A stretch of DNA of 12,847 bases from an uncultured Christensenella sp. (GTDB taxonomy: Bacteria > Bacillota > Clostridia > Christensenellales > UBA1750): contig CAJJNQ010000059.1 in NCBI GenBank assembly GCA_905193155.1, positions 1 to 12,847 of the forward strand. The letters run 5' to 3'. The notes beneath the pieces were generated by a model. That model worked only from the letters and a program-made list of their open reading frames with translations, was not told the origin of the DNA and did not search any database. This document shows, piece by piece, positions 6,258-12,749 of the stretch. Numbering within the stretch: position 1 is the first letter of the stretch; each line of letters starts with the position of its first letter. A program made the position numbers and the translations under genes.

Positions 6258-7436
6258 GTCGTACCCATCCAGGAAGCTGATTTTTTTCCCGCCCTGCTTG
6301 TAGGCGATCACGGTGTCGAGGCAGACGTTTTCGACGCTGCGGAAGATGTGCTGCTCCACGTCCGGGTTGGTCTTTTTCATCGTGCGGATCAGCTCCTTGA
6401 CCTCGGCGCGCTTGGAGCGGGTCTCCTGATTGCCCTCGCCGCGGCAGGTCGTGCAGCTGTCGGTGAATTTGCACGCGCACTGGATGAAGTGCAGCCCGTT
6501 GTAGTCCCGCCACGCCTTGATGTCGTCCTCGCGGATGAGGTACAGCGGGCGGATCAGCTCCATGCCGGGGAAGTTGGTGGAATGCAGCTTGGGCATCATG
6601 GTCTGTACCTGCGCGCCCCAGAGCATCCCCATTAGGATGGTCTCGATCACGTCGTCGTAGTGGTGTCCCAGCGCGATCTTGTTGCAGCCCAGGCTCCTTG
6701 CGTCATTGTACAGATGCCCCCGCCGCATCCGCGCGCAGAGATAGCACGGCGATTTTTCCACATGATAGACGGAGGAAAAGATGTCGCTCTCAAAGATGTG
6801 CGCGTCCACGCCCAGGTTTTTGAGGTTTTCCTCGATCACGCGGCGGTTTTGCGGGCTGTAGCCGGGGTCCATGACGAGGAATTCCACCTCGAAGGGCACG
6901 CGGGTGTGCCGGTGCAGCTCCTGCATGAGCTTGGCCAGCAGCATCGAGTCCTTGCCGCCGGAGATGCACACCGCGATCTTGTCCCCCGGCTTTACGAGCT
7001 GATAGTCCTTGACCGCCTTGGTGAAGTTGCTCCATATCTTTTCGTGGAACTTTTTGCGCAGGCTGTTTTCCACCTTGTTCTGCAATTCGCCCGCGGCGGC
7101 CGCCGCCTGCTCGCGCTCCATCTTCTGCCGCAGCCATTCGATGTAGCCGCCGGCCAGGCTCCGGGCCGCAATGCCGCTCTCGCGCAGCTCCGCCGCAAGG
7201 TCCAGGCTCACCTCGCCCCGCGCGCAGTACAGCACGATCTTCCGCCCGGCAAGCTCGCCCGCGTCCAGCATCTGCCGCACCTGTTCCTCGGTTCTGCCCG
7301 CCGATCCGGGGATGAAGCCGTATTCGCGGCTGAATTCCCCGCGCAGGTCGTAAAGCGCCGCGCCGCCCTTGAGCGCCGCGTCAAGCTCCCCGGCAGAAAT
7401 TTCCAGCTCGTCCGGTTTTTCCCAAGTTTCTTCCAT
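6231..7436 (-). CDS. Rhodanese-TtcA fusion, tRNA 2-thiocytidine-type enzyme
   Basis: The 401-residue protein has two domains. Residues 10-105 are a rhodanese with the active-site loop YCARGEVS (Cys71), which would carry a persulfide. Residues about 125-395 are a PP-loop ATPase of the TtcA family: SGGKDS (159-164), CYLCARMRRGHLY (231-243, the paired cysteines), GHHYDD (257-262) and a cysteine cluster C320, C322, C328, C331. TtcA adenylates and thiolates C32 of tRNA and holds an iron-sulfur cluster through such cysteines. Here the rhodanese may feed sulfur to it (inference). I chose ATG 7436 because AAAAGGAAAAG precedes it. An in-frame ATG at 7472 overlaps the ArsR stop as ATGA and would add 12 residues. 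The C-terminal residues GDNPSVTP are encoded by the repeat element at 6085-6257. Confidence 0.88.
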   Translation of the reverse strand: MEETWEKPDELEISAGELDAALKGGAALYDLRGEFSREYGFIPGSAGRTEEQVRQMLDAGELAGRKIVLYCARGEVSLDLAAELRESGIAARSLAGGYIEWLRQKMEREQAAAAAGELQNKVENSLRKKFHEKIWSNFTKAVKDYQLVKPGDKIAVCISGGKDSMLLAKLMQELHRHTRVPFEVEFLVMDPGYSPQNRRVIEENLKNLGVDAHIFESDIFSSVYHVEKSPCYLCARMRRGHLYNDARSLGCNKIALGHHYDDVIETILMGMLWGAQVQTMMPKLHSTNFPGMELIRPLYLIREDDIKAWRDYNGLHFIQCACKFTDSCTTCRGEGNQETRSKRAEVKELIRTMKKTNPDVEQHIFRSVENVCLDTVIAYKQGGKKISFLDGYDGDNPSVTP

Positions 7437-7468
7437 GCTCTTTTCCTTTTCCAAGATGATTCCGCAGC

Positions 7469-7882
7469 TCATTCCGTGACGTGGATCAGGCCCTGCTCGA
7501 ACATCCGCGCAACGTGGTCGTCGTCCAGCGTGTAAAACACGCTCCGCCCCTCGCGCGTGGCCTTGACCAGACGCGCCGAGCGCAGCACCCGCAGCTGGTG
7601 CGAGATGGCGGACTGGGTCATGTTCAGCGTCTCGGCGATGTCGCACACGCACAGGCGCGTGTCGTGCAGCGCCTGCAAAATGCGGATGCGCGTCGGGTCG
7701 CCCAGCACCTTGAACAGCTCGCTGAGCCGGTCAATGATCTCCGGGTCGGTCAGCAGCGTCTCCCGCGCGTGGGAGATCGCCTCCAAATGCAGCTCTGTCG
7801 CCTCGCAGCAGCCTTCGCGCTCCTCTTCCCCTTCGATCGCCGCGATCTCCGGCTCCGCGCCGCGCTCGTTGTCGTTGTTCAT
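7469..7882 (-). CDS. ArsR/SmtB-family metal-sensing repressor, CadC-like
   Basis: The product is 137 residues. A winged helix carries FKVLGDPTRIRILQAL (57-72), then LCVCDIAETL (77-86) and TQSAISHQLRVLRSARLV (89-106). Cys78 and Cys80 in LCVCD match the alpha-3 thiolate site of ArsR/CadC, and Cys25-Cys26 in the N-terminal extension could complete a CadC-type site. At the C-terminus, Asp121, His123, His134 and Glu137 keep the spacing of the SmtB alpha-5 zinc site (104/106/117/120). So both metal-site types look intact, suggesting a Cd/Pb/Zn-responsive repressor. ATG 7882 follows AAGGAG at good spacing; the frame continues upstream only through repeat DNA. No efflux ATPase is adjacent. Instead the rhodanese-TtcA gene follows 32 bp later, or overlaps by ATGA. 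Confidence 0.9.
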   Translation of the reverse strand: MNNDNERGAEPEIAAIEGEEEREGCCEATELHLEAISHARETLLTDPEIIDRLSELFKVLGDPTRIRILQALHDTRLCVCDIAETLNMTQSAISHQLRVLRSARLVKATREGRSVFYTLDDDHVARMFEQGLIHVTE

Positions 7883-7934
7883 GTTATTCTCCTTGTCCTG
7901 GTCGTGTGTGTCTTTCTGCCTATGGGTTTGGGTG

Positions 7935-8014
7935 GGCAGGAGTGCGCACCCCGCCCCTTTGCGGGGCGAAGTCCGCACTCCTGCCGGGAGGCGCGCCTGC
8001 GGCGCGCCTCCCGG
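7935..8014. repeat. Two abutting long hairpins upstream of arsR-type gene
   Basis: The first has a perfect 12-bp outer stem, GGCAGGAGTGCG/CGCACTCCTGCC (7935-7946 with 7974-7985), enclosing a 6-bp inner stem, CGCCCC/GGGGCG. The second is a perfect 13-bp stem, CCGGGAGGCGCGC/GCGCGCCTCCCGG (7984-7996 with 8002-8014), with a 5-nt loop. They start 53 bp upstream of the ArsR start. There is no T-run. The layout resembles the array at 55-219. Confidence 0.85.
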
Positions 8015-8145
8015 CGTTCTGGGGGTAGGTTCTGCAAAAGGGGTAACCCCTCCGTCAGGCATTCGCCTGACACCTCCCCTTACACAGGGGAGGCATAAGG
8101 ACGCGCAGTTTGGCTCCCCTGTCCCCGCAGGGTGAGCGTTTTGGA

Positions 8146-8170
8146 GTGAAGAGCACGGTGTGCTCTTCAC
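8146..8170 (+). repeat. Type A hairpin, stem variant 2
   Basis: Perfect 11-bp stem GTGAAGAGCAC/GTGCTCTTCAC with loop GGT, between GCGTTTTGGA and GGAAAACAAGCC. Confidence 0.87.
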
Positions 8171-8190
8171 GGAAAACAAGCCATGCGTAA

Positions 8191-8221
8191 CACCGGAACG
8201 TCCCGAAGGGTCGTTTCGGTG
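8191..8221 (+). repeat. Type B hairpin, inner stem variant
   Basis: CACCG/CGGTG outer arms are kept. The inner stem is AACGTCCC/GGGTCGTT with a GAA triloop and one T-T mismatch. Confidence 0.8.
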
Positions 8222-8273
8222 CGAAGGCCCCCGCAGGGCGAGCGCAGCGAACCTGAAGCATGCGCGTTTTGGA

Positions 8274-8298
8274 GCAGAAGCCCCGGTGGGGCTTCTGC
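8274..8298 (+). repeat. Type A hairpin, stem variant 3
   Basis: Perfect 11-bp stem GCAGAAGCCCC/GGGGCTTCTGC with loop GGT, in the same flanks, 128 nt after the hairpin at 8146. Confidence 0.87.
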
Positions 8299-8318
8299 GC
8301 AAAATAAGCCATGCGCAA

Positions 8319-8349
8319 CACCGGAACGGCTTGAAAAGCCGTTTCGGTG
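8319..8349 (+). repeat. Type B hairpin, 31 nt
   Basis: Inner stem AACGGCTT/AAGCCGTT with a GAA triloop; the reverse-complement match to the copies at 2605, 2733 and 6127. It is 128 nt after the hairpin at 8191. Confidence 0.85.
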
Positions 8350-8552
8350 CGAAGGGGGGAGCTGGCTGGCGCAGGCGGACTGAGGGGGTGTCGTTCCTAG
8401 AGTTATCTCCCGCGAAAGGAGCAACCCCTCCGTCAGACGTCCTTCGTCCGTCCGACACCTCCCCTTATACAGGGGAGGCATAAGGACGCGCAGTTTGGTT
8501 CCCCTGTACCCGTAGGGTGAGCGCAGCGAACCTGGAGCATGAGCGTTTTGGA

Positions 8553-8577
8553 GTGAAGAGCACGATGTGCTCTTCAC
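8553..8577 (+). repeat. Type A hairpin, stem variant 2
   Basis: Same stem as 8146-8170, but with loop GAT instead of GGT. Confidence 0.87.
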
Positions 8578-8597
8578 GGAAAATAAGCCATGCGCAA

Positions 8598-8628
8598 CAC
8601 CGGAATGCCCCGAAGGGACGTTTCGGTG
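8598..8628 (+). repeat. Type B hairpin, inner stem variant
   Basis: Inner stem AATGCCCC/GGGACGTT with a GAA triloop, one mismatch and one G-U pair. It starts 45 nt after the type A hairpin start, as in every other module. Confidence 0.8.
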
Positions 8629-8703
8629 CGAAGGGGGGAGCCAACCGCCGCAGGCGGACTGAGGGGTTGTCCCCCGTTCCACCTCTTATTGGGAAGATTC
8701 CAA

Positions 8704-8758
8704 GGCTCCCCTTGAGGGGAGCTGGCGCGCAGCGCCTGAAGGGTGGGCGTCCCCCCTC
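8704..8758 (+). repeat. Partial repeat-element end next to hslO
   Basis: GCTCCCC-TTGA-GGGGAGC (8705-8722) is followed at once by GGCGC-GCA-GCGCC (8724-8736) and a degenerate CTGAAGGGTGGGCG terminus. This matches the right half of the family. It ends a few bases before the hslO stop codon. No T-run follows the stem in the direction of hslO transcription, so it is not a classic terminator. Confidence 0.7.
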
Positions 8759-8764
8759 CCCGCT

Positions 8765-9646
8765 TTACTCCCCCTTGCCCTCGCGGATCAGCGCGCGCAA
8801 CTCGTCCTCGGTAAAGTCGTACTTGCGGTTGCAGAACTGGCAGCCCACCTGTGCGCCGTGCTGCTGGGCGATCATGTCGTTCAGCTCCGCTTCGCCCATC
8901 GAGAGCAGCGCCCGCTCGATGCGCTCGCGGGAGCAGTCGCATTCGTATCGGGGCTGCGAGCTGCCCAGGATCTCGTAGGACACGCCGTCCAGCGCCTTTT
9001 CCGCCAGCTCGCGCGCGGTTTTGCAGTCGTGCGCCATGGTCGATACGGCGGTCAGCTTCGGGGCCAGCGCCTCCAGCTTTTCCATCACATCCTCCGGGCA
9101 GTCGGGCATGGGCTGGACCAGCACGCCGCCCGCGCCCTGGATGTGCCCGCCCTGCACCATCACGCCCAGCGCCACCAGCGAGGGCGTCTGCTCGGAAACC
9201 GTGAGGTAAAACGCCAGATCCTCCGCAATCTCGCCCGAAACCATCCGCGTCTGGCCCACATAGGGGTCGCGCAGGCCGAGGTCGCGCACGACGGTGATGT
9301 GCCCGGTCGATCCCACCGCGCCGCCCACGTCGAGCTTGCCGTTGGGCTTGGGCGGCAGCTCCAGCTGCGGATCGCCCACATAGCCCTTGACCGCGCCGTC
9401 CGCGTGCGCCACGCACACCACCGGCCCGATCGGCCCGCCGCCCCGAATGCTGACGGTCAGATTGTCGGTCGGGTTCTTCATCATCACGCCCAATATCGCG
9501 CCCGCCGTCAGCGTACGCCCCAGCGCCGCCGAGGCCACCGCGGAAAGACCGTGCGTCTGTCGCGCCTTTTCCACCAGCCCGGTCGTCACCGCGACCATCG
9601 CCCGCGCCGCGCCGCCCTCCAGCGTGATGTGCAGAATCTCATCCAT
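8765..9646 (-). CDS. hslO: Hsp33 redox-regulated holdase chaperone
   Basis: The 293-residue length is normal for the family. The N-terminal domain shows LTAGAILGVMMK (46-57), IRGGGPIGPV (67-76), GYVGDP (88-93) and GGAVGSTGHITVVRDLG (108-124). The C-terminal zinc domain has the four redox cysteines as CDC (236, 238) and CQFC (269, 272). In the cytoplasm, oxidation of these cysteines and release of zinc turn Hsp33 into an ATP-independent holdase. The start at 9646 has AAGGAG upstream. That ribosome binding site overlaps the TAA stop of the methyltransferase gene, leaving a 15-bp gap, so translation is probably coupled. A hairpin-rich repeat lies just downstream. Identification is firm. Confidence 0.96.
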   Translation of the reverse strand: MDEILHITLEGGAARAMVAVTTGLVEKARQTHGLSAVASAALGRTLTAGAILGVMMKNPTDNLTVSIRGGGPIGPVVCVAHADGAVKGYVGDPQLELPPKPNGKLDVGGAVGSTGHITVVRDLGLRDPYVGQTRMVSGEIAEDLAFYLTVSEQTPSLVALGVMVQGGHIQGAGGVLVQPMPDCPEDVMEKLEALAPKLTAVSTMAHDCKTARELAEKALDGVSYEILGSSQPRYECDCSRERIERALLSMGEAELNDMIAQQHGAQVGCQFCNRKYDFTEDELRALIREGKGE

Positions 9647-9661
9647 ATTTCCAAATTCTCC

Positions 9662-10420
9662 TTATTTTTCTCGTCCGTCCGGCTTAACCGCGCGGAAGTG
9701 GATGCGCGCGTCGTCCGGCCTTGCGGGCTGATCGGTCAGCCCCGAAAAGGTTTCGATGTTTTCAAACCCCGCCTGCCGCAGCGCGTCAACCAATTCCTCC
9801 GCCTCGTGCGCGCGCTGCACGTGCTCCTCGTCAAAGCGGCGGTAGAGCCCGTTTTCCTGCCGGACGAAGAAGGTCAGCGCCATCTTCAGCAGCCGCCGGG
9901 ACGGATCGCCCTGCCAATGGTTCATCCAGACGTAGGTCACGTTTTCCCGATCCTCGCCGTACATCTGCCCCGCCATGCCCTTGAGCTTTGCCGGGCCGGA
10001 GATGTCGAAGGCGAACCGCCCGCCGGGCTTGAGGCTCTCAAACACCCCGGCAAAGCAGCGCCTCACCTTGTCCGGGCTCGTCAGGTAATTGACGCCGTCG
10101 CAGGCGCAGAACACGGCCTCGACCTTGCGCGGCAGCGCAAAGCGCTCCATGTCCATCACCGCGAACTGCACGTCCGCGCCCGCCTCCCGCGCGCGAACCT
10201 GCGCCCGCTCGATCATCTCCTGCGACAGGTCGGTGGCGACGAGCTTTGCGCCGTCCCGCGCCAGCCGCACAGAAAACGCGCCCGTGCCGCAGCCCATCTC
10301 CGCCACGCGCATGCCGGGGCGCAGCCCGATCAGCCTTTCATAGCGCTTGGCCCACTCGTCGTAGGGGATGTCGTCCATCAGCTCATCGTAGAGCGCGGCA
10401 AACTCGCGGTACGCGCTCAC
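9662..10420 (-). CDS. Class I SAM-dependent methyltransferase
   Basis: The product is 252 residues. The N-terminus MSAYREFAALYDELMDDIPY and the glycine-rich motif I, VAEMGCGTGAFS (39-50), are followed by the acidic end of strand 2, VATDLS (62-67), then CDGVNYL and LKPGGRFAFDIS. These define a seven-strand SAM methyltransferase of the small-molecule/unknown-substrate type common in Bacillota. The substrate cannot be read from sequence. The start is a GTG at 10420 that overlaps the TGA stop of the upstream membrane-protein gene (GTGA), with a GAGGAC box just before it. This indicates translational coupling. The stop codon overlaps the hslO ribosome binding site. Confidence 0.9.
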   Translation of the reverse strand: MSAYREFAALYDELMDDIPYDEWAKRYERLIGLRPGMRVAEMGCGTGAFSVRLARDGAKLVATDLSQEMIERAQVRAREAGADVQFAVMDMERFALPRKVEAVFCACDGVNYLTSPDKVRRCFAGVFESLKPGGRFAFDISGPAKLKGMAGQMYGEDRENVTYVWMNHWQGDPSRRLLKMALTFFVRQENGLYRRFDEEHVQRAHEAEELVDALRQAGFENIETFSGLTDQPARPDDARIHFRAVKPDGREK

Positions 10421-11391
10421 TTTTTGTCCTCGCCGCGGTCGGGGTCGAGGTCGTCATAGCCCTCCATTTTGCGGCTCCTGCCGGTGACGCGGCTGGCCCA
10501 GCTCGCCTTGCGCTCGGCCTCCTCCTCGTCGTCGTCGAATTCATCCTCCTCCGCCTTGCGCATGCCCTGCCCCACCTGCGCGCCCTCGATGCGGCTGTTG
10601 AAATACTTATCGAACGCGGAATTGGTGTAGGAGCAGTTGACAAACGACGCCAGCGCATAGCCGATGATGAAATACCAGATCAGCGCGGGCATCCAGAAGC
10701 CCGCCACGATCAGCGGCAGCGCCGTCAGCAGCCCGAAGCCCACGCTCAGCGGCAGCCGCCCCAGCGCCAGCACCAGCGAATTGCGGTAGATCTGGGAGAG
10801 CTTGAGGTCATAGGTCACCATCATCGGCCAGGCGTAGAGGTTCATCATCATAAAGATCGCGCCCATCACCACCAGCAGCACCTGCAAAAACAGGTACATC
10901 GTGCTGCCCGTGGCGCCTGCCATGTTGTTATAGAAGATCAGGCCGTAGAAGAACAGGAACATAAACACCCCGGTGATGACGCTCATGGCCAGGCCCTGCT
11001 TCCAGTTGGTCTTGAATGCCGACCAGAAATCCGACCACAGCCAAACGTGCTCGTCCCTGGCGTAGTTGCGGGTGATATATTTCATCGCCGCCTTGGCCGG
11101 GCCGGTGATCGCCACGCACAGGCACGCGCCGATCAGGTAGATCGAAAAATACCCGCTCTGCACAAACGCCTCCATGCTGTCATACTGCATCAGCAGCATT
11201 TCCAGATTCAGCCACGACCAGATCCAGAACGGGATCCAGAACACGAAATACATCAGGTTCAGCTTCAACAGATTCAGGAAATTCAGCCGCAGCATCTCGA
11301 AGAACAGCTCCCAGCGGTTCTTCGGCATCATGTCCGGCGTGTAGTCCGGGCGGTTCCCCTTGCCCATAATCATGTTGGAAAAAAGACCCAT
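10417..11391 (-). CDS. YesL/DUF624-like integral membrane protein
   Basis: The product is 324 residues. After a soluble start (FSNMIMGKGNRPDYTPDMMP) come five or six hydrophobic segments: about 41-68, 81-103, 133-157, 166-192 and 206-252, the last long enough for two. A charged cytoplasmic tail of about 60 residues follows, with EEDEFDDDEEEAERK (281-295) and a lysine/arginine patch. The sequence style, including RNYARDEHVWLWSDFWSAFKTNW between segments, fits the DUF624 family, often found near carbohydrate transport genes but of unknown function. None of those genes is adjacent here. The start at 11391 has purine-rich AGAGAGGATAGAGAG upstream. It is the first gene of the tight unit with the methyltransferase and hslO. 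Confidence 0.82.
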   Translation of the reverse strand: MGLFSNMIMGKGNRPDYTPDMMPKNRWELFFEMLRLNFLNLLKLNLMYFVFWIPFWIWSWLNLEMLLMQYDSMEAFVQSGYFSIYLIGACLCVAITGPAKAAMKYITRNYARDEHVWLWSDFWSAFKTNWKQGLAMSVITGVFMFLFFYGLIFYNNMAGATGSTMYLFLQVLLVVMGAIFMMMNLYAWPMMVTYDLKLSQIYRNSLVLALGRLPLSVGFGLLTALPLIVAGFWMPALIWYFIIGYALASFVNCSYTNSAFDKYFNSRIEGAQVGQGMRKAEEDEFDDDEEEAERKASWASRVTGRSRKMEGYDDLDPDRGEDKK

Positions 11392-11462
11392 TTTGCTCTC
11401 TATCCTCTCTTAAAACTTGTGCCTTCGGGCGACCGCCCTTTGCGCAGCGCTTTTCTCGTGGG

Positions 11463-11506
11463 AAGGATAACCCCTCCGGTGGGCGGGGGGGAGCTTCGCT
11501 CCCCCC
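11463..11506. repeat. Repeat-element end plus GC-rich hairpin
   Basis: AAGGATAACCCCTCCGGT (11463-11480) matches the left ends of the repeat family. It is followed by a perfect 9-bp hairpin GGGGGGAGC-TTC-GCTCCCCCC (11486-11506). It sits in the 165-bp gap between the M20D gene and the DUF624 gene. No right end is visible. In the direction of transcription (minus) no T-run follows, so it may not stop the polymerase. Confidence 0.65.
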
Positions 11507-11556
11507 TGCACCCCCCTTTTCCCGCCCCCGCCGGGGAAACGGGCGGGCGGACGCGA

Positions 11557-12684
11557 TCACCTGCCCAGCGTTTCCAATATTCCCCGGTACCACGCCAGCG
11601 CAGGCAGCAGCGCGCGCTCGTCGAAGTCGAATTCGGGGCTGTGCAGCGGCGCATTTCGCTTCTCGTCCCCGCAGCCCACAAAGGCGTAGACCGCCGGGCG
11701 CTCCAAGGCGTAGTAGGAAAAATCCTCCGCCGTCAGCAGCGGCTGCTGCGCTTCCCACTGCGGGATCAGGGGACGCACCTGCTCCACGAGCTGCCCGTCG
11801 TTGATCACCGCGGGGTAATAGCAGTGCAGCGCGTAGTCCGCCGTGCAGCCCTGCGCCGCGGCGCAGCCCCCCGCGATCTGCCGGAACTCCGCGATCAGCC
11901 GCTGCTGCATTTCATTGTCATACGACCGCAGGATGCCCTCCATCACGGCTCTTTCCGCCACGACGTTGCGCGCCGTGCCCGCGGACATCCTGCCGAAGGT
12001 CAGCACCGCCGGCTCGGTCGGCGGCACCGCGCGGGTCATGCGCGTTTGCAGCGTCAGATACGCCGCCGCCATCGCCGCGCCCGCATCCGCGCCCAGGTGC
12101 GGCATCGCCCCGTGCGCGCCCACGCCGTGAAAGGTGAGGTCAAATTCCGTGCTTGCCGCCATCACGCCGCCCGCCGACAGCGCGATGCGCCCCAGCTTCA
12201 CCTGCGGCATCAGGTGGAAGCCGAACACCGCGTCCGCATGCGGGTTTTCGAGCGCGCCGTCCGCGATCATGCGCGCCGCGCCGCCCGTCGTCTCCTCCGC
12301 GGGCTGGAACAGCAGCACCACGTCGCACCCCAGCTCCCCACCGTCGCGCATCCGCGATGCCTCGTGCCCCAGCGCGATCAGCGCGGTCATGTGCCCGTCG
12401 TGCCCGCAGGCGTGCATCCGCCCCGCGTTTTCCGACGGATGGGGATAGATGCTCTTCTCCGTCACCGGCAGGGCGTCCATGTCCGCGCGGAACGCCAGCG
12501 CCTTGGCGCCCTTTTTTCCGCACCGGTAGACGAAACGCAGCCCCGTCTGCGCCATGGCGCGCACCTCGTCCGGATGCGTTTCCTCCAGCATTTCGCGCAC
12601 GCGCCGCCCGGTCTGCACCTCCTGCCCGCTCAGCTCCGGAAACCTGTGCAGCTCCCGCCGCCAAGCCTTCATGCTCTCCAGCAT
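11557..12684 (-). CDS. M20D-family amidohydrolase (aminoacyl/peptide hydrolase)
   Basis: The product is 375 residues, normal for the family. Visible in order are WRRELHRFPELSGQE (8-22), FRADMDALPV (65-74), RMHACGHDGHM (89-99; metal ligands Cys93 and His95), LLFQPAEE (124-131; catalytic Glu130 and Glu131), FGFHLMP (154-160; His157), GVGAHGAMPHLGAD (187-200, the dimerization-domain His) and PLHSPEFDFDE (346-356; His348). These match M20D members such as N-acyl-L-amino acid, hippurate, IAA-amino acid and N-acetyldiaminopimelate hydrolases. Which one cannot be decided. It is cytoplasmic, with no signal peptide. ATG 12684 has GGGAGAAGG upstream and a good promoter at 12721-12749. A repeat fragment separates it from the DUF624 gene. 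Confidence 0.92.
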   Translation of the reverse strand: MLESMKAWRRELHRFPELSGQEVQTGRRVREMLEETHPDEVRAMAQTGLRFVYRCGKKGAKALAFRADMDALPVTEKSIYPHPSENAGRMHACGHDGHMTALIALGHEASRMRDGGELGCDVVLLFQPAEETTGGAARMIADGALENPHADAVFGFHLMPQVKLGRIALSAGGVMAASTEFDLTFHGVGAHGAMPHLGADAGAAMAAAYLTLQTRMTRAVPPTEPAVLTFGRMSAGTARNVVAERAVMEGILRSYDNEMQQRLIAEFRQIAGGCAAAQGCTADYALHCYYPAVINDGQLVEQVRPLIPQWEAQQPLLTAEDFSYYALERPAVYAFVGCGDEKRNAPLHSPEFDFDERALLPALAWYRGILETLGR

Positions 12685-12720
12685 TTTACCTTCTCCCGTC
12701 GCAGATATTTACTCTATTTT

Positions 12721-12749
12721 ATTATATCATCCCAACCGCTTTGCTGCAA
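12721..12749 (-). promoter_or_regulatory. Sigma-A-type promoter for the M20D gene
   Basis: On the minus strand, TTGCAG (12744-12749), a 17-bp spacer and a perfect TATAAT (12721-12726), in the only AT-rich patch nearby. It is about 40 bp upstream of the start codon. Confidence 0.82.

Larger units (their letters stand above)
8040..8393. mobile_element. MITE-like compound hairpin element (copy 3)
   Basis: The left end GGGGTAACCCCTCCGTCAG (8040-8058) and the right end GACTGAGGGGGTGTCG (8378-8393) are inverted versions of each other. Inside lie GTCAGGC-ATTC-GCCTGAC (8054-8071), a CCTCCCCT/AGGGGAGG hairpin, then two tandem A+B hairpin modules spaced exactly 128 nt apart. It lies in the gene-free stretch 7883-8764 between the ArsR gene and hslO; that stretch has no other gene that I can support. 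Confidence 0.8.
8418..8674. mobile_element. MITE-like compound hairpin element (copy 4)
   Basis: The left end GGAGCAACCCCTCCGTCAG (8418-8436) and the right end GGACTGAGGGGTTGTCCCC (8656-8674) are inverted repeats. It has the same internal order as copy 3 but only one A+B module (8553-8577 and 8598-8628). The subterminal hairpin on the right is CCGCC-GCA-GGCGG. Copies 3 and 4 are in direct tandem, 24 bp apart. Confidence 0.8.

Noticed and set aside
7883..8458. N-terminal extension of the ArsR protein
   Set aside because: The frame is open, but the added sequence is entirely hairpin repeat DNA and a good AAGGAG site precedes ATG 7882.
8705..8736. Intrinsic terminator after hslO
   Set aside because: The hairpins match the repeat family and lack a following T-run in the direction of transcription.
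8858..10459. 533-residue plus-strand open frame
   Set aside because: It runs antisense to hslO and the methyltransferase, both of which are unmistakable; its composition is that of a GC-rich antisense frame.
11486..11506. Intrinsic terminator after the M20D gene
   Set aside because: The stem is strong but the minus strand has no T-run after it, so termination cannot be claimed; it fits the repeat family better.
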